Assembly: GCA_051657715.1 (NCBI GenBank)
Contig: JBOFLF010000017.1
Location: 1-64,000, forward strand
DNA from: JBOFBH01 sp051657715
Lineage (GTDB): Bacteria > Actinomycetota > Actinomycetes > Actinomycetales > Angustibacteraceae
Direction of reading: 5' to 3'
Length of the DNA: 64,000 nt
The position numbers were made by a program, and so were the translations under genes. The notes beneath the pieces were generated by a model. It saw only the letters and a program-made list of their open reading frames with translations, was not told the DNA's origin and ran no database searches. The first letter of the stretch is position 1. Each line of letters starts with the position of its first letter. Positions 44,615-54,509 of the stretch are shown one piece after another.

Positions 44615-46551
44615 CCGGATGGTGGTCGCCGATGCCGAGAAGTCGAGCGCCGCGCCGGCTGAACGCGGGAGCCGATCCGGGAATCGGCCGCTGGGTCGAC
44701 GTCGGGATCGGCATGGTGGTCGACGGGGTCGACCAAGCCGAGATCGACCAGACCGGAACGACCTGGAGCCGGCGACACCACCTGGAGCACGGCGGACGGC
44801 GTAGGGTCCTCAAATCCTGACCAGGTGCTGGTGTCCGCCAGACCGGAATACTGGATTCCGCGGGGCGGACGAGACGGCGGCCCCGCTCGATGCCGCGGCC
44901 CGGTGCCGCGCCCACCAGAGCGGATGCCCACCGGTAACCGGGACAGCAGTGGAGCGGCCAGCTCCTCGACCTCGCTCACCCGCATCAGCCGGCAGCAGGC
45001 CAGGTACAGCAGTGTCACCACGACTCCGCCGACGACCAGACCGATCAGGTTCGCGGCCCGACCTGGATCGGTCACGCTGTGCACGAACCTGGACGTCAGC
45101 CGTCCGGCCACCACGGCTGGGACGCCGGCGATGAGCAGCCGCAGGTAGGTACGGCGCACCCGAGCGCCGTCGATCCCGCCAAGCCGGCGGGCCAGTCCGA
45201 GCGCGGACAGCACCGCGCCGAGCACATAGGCCACGGACATCCCAGCGCCGACACCGACCACGACATCACCGGGAGCCAGCCTGGCGCCGGCGAGGTAGCT
45301 GGTGAGCGCGATGGTCCCGACGACCGGTATCTGCACGAGGAACGGGGTGCGGGCGTCGCCGTACGCGTAGTACACCCGCTGGAACAGATACTGGGCGCTG
45401 AACGGCGCCAGCCCGAGCATCATCGCCACCACGACGCTGGCGATCGCTTCGGTTTCCGCGGGTTCGTTGTTCCAGAACAGCACCCCGGTTAGATCGGACG
45501 CGAGGGCCGCGACTACGGCGAGGGCGAGCACCGAGGCCACCGCGGTCAATCGCAGGCCCACCGACAGGTCCTGGCGCACAGCCGCACGGTCGTCGTCCTG
45601 CGCCGCTCGGCTCATCCGGGTGAACAGGGCGGTCACCAACGAGACGGTCACCAGGGAGTGCGGCAGGATGAACAACAGGAACCCCGGGCCGTAGGCGTTC
45701 TGGCCCGGTCCGCCGTCCGCGCTGGCGCCGTTCACCGTGCGGGCGGTCACGACGTAGCCCAGCTGCCCCAGCAAGGCGGCAGCGAAGGTCCACCCGGCCA
45801 CCCGGCCGGCCGAGCCCAGACCAACCCCGCGAAGGCCGAGCCGCGGCCGATACCGGAAACCCGCTCGCCACAGCGGCCAGAGCAGGATCAGCGCCTGCGC
45901 GACCACCCCGAGCGTCGCACTCCCGGCCAGGACCGCCACCTGGCCGCTGGTCCAGCTGGATGGTGGGTGGACGCGAGTGCCGCGTTCGTATCCGCCGATC
46001 CACTGGAACATCACCACCAGGCCAGCGATCCCGATGATGTTGTTCACCACCGGCGCCCACATGTAGGCGCCGAACCGGCCCTGGGCGTTAAGCACCTGCC
46101 CGAGCACGGTGTACAGGCCGTAGAAGAACACCTGCGGCAGGCACCAGAAGGCGAACGCCACCGCCAACGCCCGGGTGTCGGCGTCCCACTTGGCCCCTGG
46201 ACCGAACACCACCGGCACCAGCGGCGCGCAGACCGTCACCAGAGCGGTCACGATTGCCATCCCGGCCAGCGCGAGCGTCAACAGGCGATCGAGGAATGCT
46301 TGACCACCGTCGGAATCGCGGCTGGCTCGCACGATCTGCGGCACCAGGATCGCGTTGAGCAGACCACCAGCGATGAGGTTGTAGATGTTGTTCGGGACCG
46401 TGTTCGCTGTCGCGAAAGTGTCAGCGGCCAAGGCGCCGCTGACACCCAGCAAGCCGACCATCATCATCGTGCGGACCAGTCCCAGCACCCGCGAGACGGC
46501 GGTGCCCGCGGCCATGATGCCGCTGGACCGCAGCAACGCTTGGTCGCTCAC
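44611..46551 (-). CDS. murJ: lipid II flippase MurJ
   Basis: MurJ moves lipid II across the membrane for peptidoglycan synthesis. The ~646-residue protein has 14 or so hydrophobic helices, with the start SSGIMAAGTAVSRVLGLVRT and the conserved APVVNNIIGIAGL and YYAYGDARTPF motifs. I chose GTG 46551 because it overlaps the previous stop as GTGA and because the family begins there; the frame runs upstream to 46668. Unlike M. tuberculosis Rv3910 it lacks a fused kinase-like domain, which is encoded separately nearby. The C-terminal ~90 residues are a polar tail. Confidence 0.93.
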   Translation of the reverse strand: MSDQALLRSSGIMAAGTAVSRVLGLVRTMMMVGLLGVSGALAADTFATANTVPNNIYNLIAGGLLNAILVPQIVRASRDSDGGQAFLDRLLTLALAGMAIVTALVTVCAPLVPVVFGPGAKWDADTRALAVAFAFWCLPQVFFYGLYTVLGQVLNAQGRFGAYMWAPVVNNIIGIAGLVVMFQWIGGYERGTRVHPPSSWTSGQVAVLAGSATLGVVAQALILLWPLWRAGFRYRPRLGLRGVGLGSAGRVAGWTFAAALLGQLGYVVTARTVNGASADGGPGQNAYGPGFLLFILPHSLVTVSLVTALFTRMSRAAQDDDRAAVRQDLSVGLRLTAVASVLALAVVAALASDLTGVLFWNNEPAETEAIASVVVAMMLGLAPFSAQYLFQRVYYAYGDARTPFLVQIPVVGTIALTSYLAGARLAPGDVVVGVGAGMSVAYVLGAVLSALGLARRLGGIDGARVRRTYLRLLIAGVPAVVAGRLTSRFVHSVTDPGRAANLIGLVVGGVVVTLLYLACCRLMRVSEVEELAAPLLSRLPVGIRSGGRGTGPRHRAGPPSRPPRGIQYSGLADTSTWSGFEDPTPSAVLQVVSPAPGRSGLVDLGLVDPVDHHADPDVDPAADSRIGSRVQPARRSTSRHRRPPSG

Positions 46552-48836
46552 CGTGGACTTCCCCGCGATGCCACGTCGGTCGGCCGACGTCGGGGGCGGC
46601 GCACCGACCGGACCACGCCGATCACCAGCACCAACCCGGCTAACCCGCCGCCCACCGCCAGCAACCACTCGTCGGTTGGTTGCACGCGAACGGGGATGTC
46701 CTGCGCCTGGCCGACCGGCCGCCCGGACGGCGCGATCAACTGGGCGCGCAGGACGACGTCGCCACCGGCCCGTGCCACCACCGGAACCTCCACCCCGACC
46801 CGGGTTCCCGGCTCCACCGTCCCCAGCGGCTCGGACACCCGACGCTGGACGACCAGGCGAGGGTTGGAGGCGGTGACCTCGAGCCGGGCACCCGTGATCG
46901 CCTGATCGAGGTCGTTGCTCACCGTCACCCGCACGTCACCGGAGTTCCGGAGGAATGTCAAGGTTGCCGGGAGCACCGCAACCTCACCGGTCAGCTGGCG
47001 AACCCGATCGCGTTGCCGTCGCTGCGCAGCGGTCAGTGCCGGTAGCCGGCTCCGCCACTGAGCTGACAGGAGCTCCAAGGTGTCGCGTAGCGGTTCCGCG
47101 GTGAGGGCGCCGGTGTTCGCGACGACCTCGTCGAGCCCGCTCACCTGGTCCCGGAGCTCCTGGACGAAGGTGACGTCAGGTGTGCGGACCCCGGTCAGCC
47201 AGCTGCTCTGAGCTGCCCGGCGGGTGAGATCGGAGGCGTCAGCTCGTGGAATCACCGTGTTGAGGACCGATCCCAGCCGAGTCGGCTGGATCCACGGCCG
47301 ATCTTCGCTCCCGGCGACCATGGAGCGGAAGCTCGTTGGGTCAGGATCGGCCGTGCGCGGTAGCGCGACCACGTGCCGGCGGGGCAGCCCAGGGCGTTCC
47401 GTGGCGATGGCAGCGGTCTCCGCGAGCAGCCTGGTTCGGGCGGACGCGTCGTCCTGGCTCACTGCCGAGGCCAAGGTGGACAGCCCGGGGTCGGCTACCG
47501 CCCCGACGAGCCCCCCCGGCACTGTGGTGGTTCGAGCGTCCGGTGTGTAGTCGAGGATTTGCTCCAGGGGTCGGGTGTCTGCGTTCAGCAACACTGAGCG
47601 GAAACCCACGTTGCTGAGGGTGCGGAGCAGGCGGTCGGTCGCTGAGCCGTCCGCCGGCCACGCCAGATCCGTCCAGGGCACGAGGCCGAGCTCCGCCTCG
47701 ACCACCTCCGCGCCGGTGGTACGAGTCTCGGCCAACAGCGTCCGGCCCCGAGAACCGGTGAGAGCCTGTAGGTCCGGATCGGCATACGGCAGGGCGACCA
47801 CCTCATGCCGGGGTGCTTCGTCCCGGAGCCGGCGCAGGAAGTCCTGAACGACCAGCCGATCCGTCGCCTGCTGGGGTGGGGTGGTGCTGCTCGATGGTGC
47901 TGGTAGGGAACCGGTCGACACCTCAGTTGCCGAAACGCTGGAGGGGCCACGGGCCGAGCGCGTCTGAGTGGGACCGGACGAATCGGAGCCCGGGGCGCCC
48001 GGGCCAGTGCTAGGGGTGCCCGGGTTGTCGCCGTTCGTGACATCGTCGCCAGCGACTCGGCGCAATGCCAACAGAAGCTGAGGATCCACGGCCCACACCA
48101 CCCCGGGGGTGCTGGCAGCGTCCAGCAGCCGGCTCAACCGGGAGTTAGGGCCGACCAGGTTCGCCATCTTGTCCGCTGACTGAGCCGGTGTCGCGGCTGG
48201 CTCCACGGTGGTCTCCGGTAACCCCACGAACGGCACCACCCAGCTGATCCGCTGGGCCTCATACCGCTTCTGCGCTGGTTGAGACTGCACGCTGGCCCGA
48301 GCCAGCGCCAGCTCGCCCCGCAGCCCTGACTGCTGGTCGGTGGCGGTCACCCCGACAGCGATGGGGTAGGCGCCGAACTCGGCCGCCGGCAAACCCATCG
48401 TGGCCGCTGGCACGTCGACCGCGAAGCTGGCGCGTTGCCCGACAGGCAGCGCCCCGTCCAATTCCTGAGCTTGTCCGGCCGGGACGACGATCCGTTGACT
48501 CTGACCGTCCCACCAGCTGGCCACCTCGGCTCGGGTGCCGAGACGGACAACGGAGGTCCGCAGCTGGACCTCGATCTCGGTCAACGTCGTGGTGCCGGTG
48601 TTGGCGATCGTCCCGCGCACTCGCACGGTCGAGCCGGCGACCACCAGGTCTGGTGCGACCGAGGTCACGGTGACCTGTACCGAGGGGAGCGCCACCGCTG
48701 GGCCTGCCGTCGCGACCGCGCCGATACCGCTGCCGAAGGCCAGCAGGAGAACCAGCAGCACCCGGTACGCCACCATGCCGTGATGCCTGGTGCGGGAGCG
48801 TCCACGCCAGTGCGCAGCGTGCCGCCGGCAGATCAC
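46548..48836 (-). CDS. DUF6049 family envelope protein
   Basis: A 762-residue extracytoplasmic protein anchored by a C-terminal helix (AVGGGLAGLVLVIGVVRSVRR). An N-terminal signal-like helix (VLLVLLLAFGSGIGAVATAG) is followed by Ig-like beta regions (VRGTIANTGTTTLTEIEVQL), a large central domain and a second beta domain near the membrane. It corresponds to Rv3909 of the murJ-mutT4 cluster. The GTG at 48836 overlaps the NUDIX stop by 4 bp; the first ATG downstream (48776) is the alternative. Function is unknown; co-conservation with murJ suggests a cell-wall role. Confidence 0.8.
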   Translation of the reverse strand: MICRRHAAHWRGRSRTRHHGMVAYRVLLVLLLAFGSGIGAVATAGPAVALPSVQVTVTSVAPDLVVAGSTVRVRGTIANTGTTTLTEIEVQLRTSVVRLGTRAEVASWWDGQSQRIVVPAGQAQELDGALPVGQRASFAVDVPAATMGLPAAEFGAYPIAVGVTATDQQSGLRGELALARASVQSQPAQKRYEAQRISWVVPFVGLPETTVEPAATPAQSADKMANLVGPNSRLSRLLDAASTPGVVWAVDPQLLLALRRVAGDDVTNGDNPGTPSTGPGAPGSDSSGPTQTRSARGPSSVSATEVSTGSLPAPSSSTTPPQQATDRLVVQDFLRRLRDEAPRHEVVALPYADPDLQALTGSRGRTLLAETRTTGAEVVEAELGLVPWTDLAWPADGSATDRLLRTLSNVGFRSVLLNADTRPLEQILDYTPDARTTTVPGGLVGAVADPGLSTLASAVSQDDASARTRLLAETAAIATERPGLPRRHVVALPRTADPDPTSFRSMVAGSEDRPWIQPTRLGSVLNTVIPRADASDLTRRAAQSSWLTGVRTPDVTFVQELRDQVSGLDEVVANTGALTAEPLRDTLELLSAQWRSRLPALTAAQRRQRDRVRQLTGEVAVLPATLTFLRNSGDVRVTVSNDLDQAITGARLEVTASNPRLVVQRRVSEPLGTVEPGTRVGVEVPVVARAGGDVVLRAQLIAPSGRPVGQAQDIPVRVQPTDEWLLAVGGGLAGLVLVIGVVRSVRRPRRRPTDVASRGSPR

Positions 48837-49327
48837 TGCCGGTCCGCTGGCCGCTGCCGGTCTGCTAGCCACTGGGCAGCGACTCCGGCGATTCGCCGTT
48901 CGTTGCGGAACGTCAAGCGTTCGTCCAGCTGGGTGACCGGCACCCAGGCGACGTCGATGGCCTCGGCGTCAGGGTCGTTTTCCGCGGTCAGGGTGCCGGC
49001 CACGCGCTCCATAAGAAAGTGGTGCACGGTCTTGTGGATACGGCGATCCGGCACCGAGAACCAGTACTCGATAGTGCCGAGGTCTTGGACGATGCGCCCG
49101 GTCACCCCGGTCTCCTCGGCTACCTCTCGCACCGCGGCCTCGCGCAGCGTCTCGTCGTTTTCCAGGTGGCCCTTTGGCAAGCACCACTCGACCCGGCCAG
49201 CCCGATTGCGCCGGGCGATCAGCGCGGCCCTGGGTGTGTCGCGGAGCTCATCGATGACCAGGCCCCCCGCTGAGGTCTCCTGAACCTCGGGCAGCCTGCG
49301 TCGAGGCTGGGCTGCGGGTGTAGACAC
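48833..49327 (-). CDS. NUDIX hydrolase (MutT4-like)
   Basis: A 164-residue NUDIX enzyme. The NUDIX box GHLENDETLREAAVREVAEE-TGV matches G-x5-E-x7-REVxEExG. The N-terminus includes the GGLVI start of the domain. Corresponding gene in M. tuberculosis is mutT4 (Rv3908). Substrate cannot be told from sequence; family members hydrolyse nucleoside diphosphate-linked compounds. It is the first gene of the minus-strand murJ-sigM-trx series and divergent from cca. Confidence 0.9.
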   Translation of the reverse strand: MSTPAAQPRRRLPEVQETSAGGLVIDELRDTPRAALIARRNRAGRVEWCLPKGHLENDETLREAAVREVAEETGVTGRIVQDLGTIEYWFSVPDRRIHKTVHHFLMERVAGTLTAENDPDAEAIDVAWVPVTQLDERLTFRNERRIAGVAAQWLADRQRPADRQ

Positions 49328-49421
49328 GGCGTCACTCTAACCAGCAGGTGTCGGCACCTGCGGTCGGCTCGATCCCGGCCCTCAGCGGATTCCCACGGCG
49401 GCTCGCCTACCCTTGGACCCC

Positions 49422-50864
49422 GTGTCCAGCGACGATCAGCCCGCTCTGGCCGCAGGCCCTCAGGTGCCAGCGGTCGCCCGCGACCTCGGTCGCCGGTTCA
49501 CGGACGCCGGTCATGCGCTAGCCCTGGTCGGCGGCTGCGTTCGTGACCTCATCCTGAACCGTCCCATCAGCGACCTTGACTTCACCACGGATGCCCGGCC
49601 CGAGCGGACCCATCAGGTGCTGAGTGGTTGGGCGGACCGGGTCTGGGACGTCGGTCGCGCTTTTGGCACCATCGCGGCTCGCCGCGGGGACGTGGTCGTC
49701 GAGGTCACGACCTACCGGGCGGACGCTTACGATCGGTCCTCCCGCAAGCCGGTGGTGGCGTACGGCGATCGGCTGGTGGACGATCTGGCCCGCCGGGACT
49801 TCACGGTGAACGCGATGGCGGTGGAGCTGCCTGACGGTGGCTTCATCGACCCGCACCACGGGCTGCAGGATCTGGTCTCCGGCCGGCTTATCACCCCGGG
49901 GCGTCCGCCGGACTCGTTCGGAGACGACCCGTTGCGGATGCTTCGGGCGGCTCGGTTCACCGCCCAGCTGGGGCTCACCGTCACCGAGCCGGTGCGCCAG
50001 GCGATGACGGCGATGACCGACCGGCTCGCCATCGTGTCCGCGGAACGGATCCGCGACGAGCTGGTGAAGCTCATCCTGACCGATCGACCGCGCCCCGGTC
50101 TGGAGCTGCTGGTGGACACCGGTCTCGCGGACGTCGTGCTGCCGGAGCTGCCAGCGCTGCGCCTGGAACTCGATGAGCACCACCGGCATAAGGACGTCTA
50201 CCAGCACTCGCTCACCGTGCTGGACCAGGTCATCGGCCTGGAGGGCGGCGAGGTTCCCGGCCCTGACCTGGTGTTGCGGCTGGCCGCGTTGCTGCACGAC
50301 ATCGGCAAACCGGCCACTCGGCGGTTCGAACCCGGGGGGCGGGTGTCGTTCCACCACCACGAGGTGGTGGGCGCCAAGCTCACGAGGAAGCGGATGCGTG
50401 CCCTGCGGTTCGACACCGCCACCATCGCCGCGGTCAGTCGGCTGGTCGAACTGCACCTGCGGTTCCACGGGTACGGCGACGGCGGGTGGACCGACGCCGC
50501 GGTCCGTCGCTACGTGACCGACGCTGAGCCACACCTGCACCGGTTGCACCGGCTCACCCGGGCCGACGTGACAACCCGCAACGAACGCAAAGCGGCCCGC
50601 CTCGCCCGCAGCTACGACGACCTGGAGCGTCGGATCGCGCAGCTGGCCGAGCAGGAGGAGCTGGCCGCGATCCGCCCGGAGCTGAACGGCGAGCAGATCA
50701 TGACGGCCCTCGGTGCGAAGCCTGGTCCGCTGGTGGGCCGGGCCTATCAGCACCTGCTCGGATTCCGGTTGGATCACGGACCCGTCGGGGAGGTCGAGGC
50801 TCGAGCCGAACTCCTTCGCTGGTGGTCCGAGCAGCCGGAGTCCACCGACGTCGATCCGGGCTGA
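49422..50864 (+). CDS. cca: CCA tRNA nucleotidyltransferase
   Basis: Cca adds CCA to tRNA 3' ends, required here because the tRNAs in this window do not encode it. The protein has the nucleotidyltransferase core LVGGCVRDLIL and DLDFTTDARPE, then the tRNA-binding region and an HD domain (DVYQHSLTVLDQ, AALLHDIGKPATR), the actinobacterial PcnA-type. Start GTG 49422 is chosen; the frame also opens at a TTG (49413). It is divergent from the NUDIX gene and convergent with the MFS gene. Confidence 0.92.
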   Translation: MSSDDQPALAAGPQVPAVARDLGRRFTDAGHALALVGGCVRDLILNRPISDLDFTTDARPERTHQVLSGWADRVWDVGRAFGTIAARRGDVVVEVTTYRADAYDRSSRKPVVAYGDRLVDDLARRDFTVNAMAVELPDGGFIDPHHGLQDLVSGRLITPGRPPDSFGDDPLRMLRAARFTAQLGLTVTEPVRQAMTAMTDRLAIVSAERIRDELVKLILTDRPRPGLELLVDTGLADVVLPELPALRLELDEHHRHKDVYQHSLTVLDQVIGLEGGEVPGPDLVLRLAALLHDIGKPATRRFEPGGRVSFHHHEVVGAKLTRKRMRALRFDTATIAAVSRLVELHLRFHGYGDGGWTDAAVRRYVTDAEPHLHRLHRLTRADVTTRNERKAARLARSYDDLERRIAQLAEQEELAAIRPELNGEQIMTALGAKPGPLVGRAYQHLLGFRLDHGPVGEVEARAELLRWWSEQPESTDVDPG

Positions 50865-50909
50865 CCGGTGTCGCGGTCAGGTGTCGAGACGGCTCTGGCG
50901 CCCACGCGT

Positions 50910-50949
50910 CCCTCACCCACGCGGCTCCGGTGCCCTGGGTGGGTGAGGG
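50910..50949. terminator. hairpin between cca and the MFS gene
   Basis: CCCTCACCCA (50910-50919) and TGGGTGAGGG (50940-50949) form a perfect 10-bp stem with a 20-nt loop at the convergent ends of cca and the MFS transporter gene. It overlaps the last codons of the MFS gene. A bidirectional terminator is likely. Confidence 0.5.
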
Positions 50950-52298
50950 CCGGCATCCGGTGCGTTGGCTGGGGGGTGCTGATCAGGTCGTGCAGGCTTG
51001 GTGCCCGCCTCGGCCGCGGATCTGATCGGTGGACGGGCTAGCGAGAAGGCGTCCACGAGGTATCCGATGGCGATGCCGACCGCCAGCCCGGGGGCGACGC
51101 CAGTGGCCGGCACGACGAGTGCGGCGCCGGCCGCGGCAGCGACGAAGGCGAGGTTGAAGACGACGTCGTACGCGGCGAAGGCCCGGCCTCTCAGGCCATC
51201 GGTGACCACGTCCTGCAGGGTGGCGTCCACACAGATCTTGATGCCCTGCACGGCTGCTCCGAGCACTACCGCCGCAACCAGCGCGACCGGCACGGTGAGG
51301 TGGACCACCAGCAGCAGCTGGGCCACCGCGCCGGCGACCAGGCAGCGCCACATCCAGCCGCTGGTTCCCCACCGGTCCGCACCGATCGGGGTGATCAGCG
51401 CGGCCGTCGCGAAGCCGAGCCCGGACGCCGCGAACGCCAGCGCGAGCAATGCCATGCCAGCCTCGACGTCCTGTGGAGCGGTGAAATGGTTGCGGGCCAA
51501 CAGGATCGTCACGATGGTGGTGCAGCCGTAGCCGAACCGGCTCACCGCGATGGCGATCAACGCCTCTCGGGCTGGGCGCAGCGTGGCGACGTGGCGGACG
51601 CCCTCCGCCACCGCCCGCCACCCGTCGGCCCGCTGATCCACGGTGAGCCTGCCGGGCGAGGCGGCCGCTGACCGATCCGGACCCAGCTGGTCCCGGCGCA
51701 TCCGGGTGCTCAGCGCGGCGGTCACCCCGTACCCGGCGGCCGCGACACTCAGCAGCACGGCGTCACCCTGATCGCCGATCGGCAGGATCTGCCGGACCAG
51801 GTACGCCACCCCGCCGCCGACGATCGCCGCTAGCGTGCCGCAGGTCGGTGACACCGCGTTCGCCATCACCAGCCGGTGCTCCGGGACCACGTGCGGCAGG
51901 CTCGCTCCCAGGGCCACCAGGAAGAACCGGTTCACCGACAGGCACGTCAGCACCCCGATGGACAGCGCCGGCCCGACCGAGACGGTGAGTAGCACGGCGG
52001 CGATCCCGAGCACCATCACCGCCCGCACCGTGTTGGTCACCAGCAGCACTTGGCGGCGACGCCAGCGGTCCAGCAGCACCCCGGTGAACGGCCCGATCAG
52101 GGTGTACGGGAGGACGGTGACAGCGAAAGCGACCGCCGCTGCCTGCGGGGTGGCGGCCCGTTCAGGGGAGAAGAACACCACGCTGGCCAGCGCCGTCTGG
52201 AAAGCCCCGTCCGCTGCCTGAGAGGTCAGCCGAACGGCGAACAGTCGCCGGAAGTCGCGGCCCGCCACAACGGTCCGAAGGTCCGCGACGAAGGACAT
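50913..52298 (-). CDS. MFS transporter
   Basis: A 461-residue major facilitator protein with about 12 hydrophobic helices. The start LTSQAADGAFQTALASVVFF and the loop LLDRWRRRQVLLVTNTVRA (motif A-like, between helices 2 and 3) support the family. The substrate is unknown. The C-terminal tail is Pro-rich and short. It sits alone between convergent cca and the divergent PBP gene. Confidence 0.87.
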   Translation of the reverse strand: MSFVADLRTVVAGRDFRRLFAVRLTSQAADGAFQTALASVVFFSPERAATPQAAAVAFAVTVLPYTLIGPFTGVLLDRWRRRQVLLVTNTVRAVMVLGIAAVLLTVSVGPALSIGVLTCLSVNRFFLVALGASLPHVVPEHRLVMANAVSPTCGTLAAIVGGGVAYLVRQILPIGDQGDAVLLSVAAAGYGVTAALSTRMRRDQLGPDRSAAASPGRLTVDQRADGWRAVAEGVRHVATLRPAREALIAIAVSRFGYGCTTIVTILLARNHFTAPQDVEAGMALLALAFAASGLGFATAALITPIGADRWGTSGWMWRCLVAGAVAQLLLVVHLTVPVALVAAVVLGAAVQGIKICVDATLQDVVTDGLRGRAFAAYDVVFNLAFVAAAAGAALVVPATGVAPGLAVGIAIGYLVDAFSLARPPIRSAAEAGTKPARPDQHPPANAPDAGPHPPRAPEPRG

Positions 52299-52430
52299 CG
52301 ATGCACTCTACGACTGCACCTGGCACACGCGGTGAGCACCGTCCGACCTCTCAGACAGGACAGGAACCACAAGGCGGATATCTAACTCATAAGGGAGTAA
52401 CCTGCTCGTACCGTGAGAGGAGTACCAGTC

Positions 52431-54509
52431 ATGCCACGTCGCGGGTCTCGGTCCCGCGGCTTCGGACGGACACGTCGCAGTGCCAGGCCGGACCACCGAC
52501 GCCGCACCGGTGTCCCAGCTGCGGGTGTGCTCGCTCGCACTACGCCGAGCACGTCACGCTTCTACTCGCGGCAAGGGCGCAAGTACACCCGGCGCCGGTG
52601 GTCCTTCACCCGACGCGACCGGCACGGCTGGCGCCGGTTCGTCCCCAGCTGGAGGGTCGTCGTGGGGTGCGGGCTGGGTACGGCCACGCTGGCGGCGGTG
52701 AGCTTCGTCATCCTGTACAACCAGATGTCCGTCCCAGAACCGAACGAGTGGGTGACCGCCAACGCGTCCATGGTCTATTGGACGGACGGCACCACACCGA
52801 TGGGCCGTCTAGGTCAGATCGACCGTCGGTCGGTTCCCCTGGAGCAGATGCCAATCCCGTTGCGCCGTGCCGTCCTGGCGGCCGAGGACCGTACGTTCTA
52901 CGAGAACGAGGGGTACTCGGTCAAGGGCATGGCTCGGGCCGCGTGGGTACGGATCACCGGCGGCCCCGTGGAGGGCGGCTCCACGATCACCCAGCAGTAC
53001 GTGAAGAACTACTTCCTCACCCGGGACCAGACGCTCAGCCGCAAGGTCCAGGAGCTGGTCATCTCGATGAAAACCGAACGAGGGGAATCCAAGGATCAGA
53101 TCCTGGAGAACTACCTCAACACGATCTACTTTGGCCGGGGCGCCTACGGGATCGAAGCCGCCAGCCGAGCGTATTTCGGGACGTCGGCTCGCACCTTGTC
53201 CACCAGCCAGGCGGCGCTGCTCGCCGCGCTGCTGCGCGCTCCGGGTCTGTACGACCCGGTGAACGAGCGGGGTAACGCTCAAGCGCGCTGGGACTACGTC
53301 TTGGACGCCATGGTCGAGCAGGGTTGGCTGTCGCCGACCGAGCGGCGGCAGCAACGATTCCCCACCATTCGCTCTCGGCGGATCGGCAACATGCTCGGCG
53401 GCACCACCGGGTACCTGCTCGAGGCGGTGCGGCTGGAGATCAAGGCCAAGACCGGCATGACGGACGCCGACATCGAACGCGGCGGGTTGCGGATCGTCAG
53501 CACGTTCGACCAGCAGGCCCAAGCGGCGGCCGTCGCGGCCGTTCGCCGGCAACTGCCCACGGTGGGCGCCCTAGGGGTTGGAGCCGGCCTGGTCGCGGTG
53601 AAGCCCGGCGACGGGGCGGTGGTGGCGATGTACGGCGGCCCGGACGCCGTCCGTGATCCGTACAACGCCGCAACCCAAGCGATCATCCAGGCCGGATCCA
53701 CCTTCAAGCCCTTTACCTTGGCCGCCGCGCTGCAGCGTGGCTACCCGTTGTCGGCTCGATACGACGGTGACTCCCCGCTGGTGTTCCCGGACAAGCTCCG
53801 GGTGTCCAACTTCGCGGGCACCCGCTACGGCCGGATCGATCTGCTCAACGCCACGGTCGTGTCCGCTAACACGGTGTACGCCGCCCTCAACCGGGACATC
53901 GGGCCCTGGCAGACCATGGATGCCTTGGTGGATGCCGGCATCCCAGAGGGCACCCCGGGCTTGTCCCCCGAGGTCGGCAACGTGCTCGGCACCGCCTCGC
54001 CACGGGTCATCGACCTTGCTCGGGCCTACGCCACCTTCGCCGCCCAAGGGCAACGCAGTGAGACCTACCTGGTCCGCAGCGCTACTCGGGCAGACGGCAC
54101 CGCTGTATGGCAGACCGCCGTACGACGTCGCCAGGTGTTCAACCCGGTCGTGTCCCGGGACGTCACGTACGCGCTAAGGGAAACGGCGCGACGCAGCATG
54201 GGGCTGGGCGCCGCCGATCGGTTGGATCGACCAGTGGCTGGCACGATCGGGCGGACGCTGACCGACAAGGCCGCATGGTTTACGGGCTATACCCCGCAAC
54301 TTGCGTGTGCTGTGGGCCTCTACCGGCTGACTAACGGCCGTTCGGCGCCCCTGACAGGTCTTGGCGGTGCTGGTCGACGCGCGACCAGCGCGTCCTTCCC
54401 GGTGCGGATCTGGGCGACCTTCATGGAGAGCACGCTGCGTCAGCAGCCGGTACTGGATTTTCCGCGGTCCGCCTGGGAGAGACAGCTGCGCCCGAGGCCC
54501 CGTCGATGA
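52431..54509 (+). CDS. class A penicillin-binding protein with degenerate KTG motif
   Basis: A 692-residue bifunctional PBP. An Arg-rich cytoplasmic tail and one membrane helix (about residue 80-100) precede the glycosyltransferase domain, whose catalytic Glu (AAEDRTFYEN) and GGSTITQQYVKNYFL, KDQILENYLNTIYFG motifs are intact. In the transpeptidase domain SxxK is S423-TFK and SxN is S478-AN, but the KTG position reads T605-I-G (AGTIGRT; the paralogue has AGKTGTT). Crosslinking activity is therefore probably lost or changed. I chose ATG 52431 (AGAGGAG 8 nt upstream) over GTG 52413. Unlike its paralogue it lacks a Pro-rich C-terminal tail. Confidence 0.92.
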   Translation: MPRRGSRSRGFGRTRRSARPDHRRRTGVPAAGVLARTTPSTSRFYSRQGRKYTRRRWSFTRRDRHGWRRFVPSWRVVVGCGLGTATLAAVSFVILYNQMSVPEPNEWVTANASMVYWTDGTTPMGRLGQIDRRSVPLEQMPIPLRRAVLAAEDRTFYENEGYSVKGMARAAWVRITGGPVEGGSTITQQYVKNYFLTRDQTLSRKVQELVISMKTERGESKDQILENYLNTIYFGRGAYGIEAASRAYFGTSARTLSTSQAALLAALLRAPGLYDPVNERGNAQARWDYVLDAMVEQGWLSPTERRQQRFPTIRSRRIGNMLGGTTGYLLEAVRLEIKAKTGMTDADIERGGLRIVSTFDQQAQAAAVAAVRRQLPTVGALGVGAGLVAVKPGDGAVVAMYGGPDAVRDPYNAATQAIIQAGSTFKPFTLAAALQRGYPLSARYDGDSPLVFPDKLRVSNFAGTRYGRIDLLNATVVSANTVYAALNRDIGPWQTMDALVDAGIPEGTPGLSPEVGNVLGTASPRVIDLARAYATFAAQGQRSETYLVRSATRADGTAVWQTAVRRRQVFNPVVSRDVTYALRETARRSMGLGAADRLDRPVAGTIGRTLTDKAAWFTGYTPQLACAVGLYRLTNGRSAPLTGLGGAGRRATSASFPVRIWATFMESTLRQQPVLDFPRSAWERQLRPRPRR

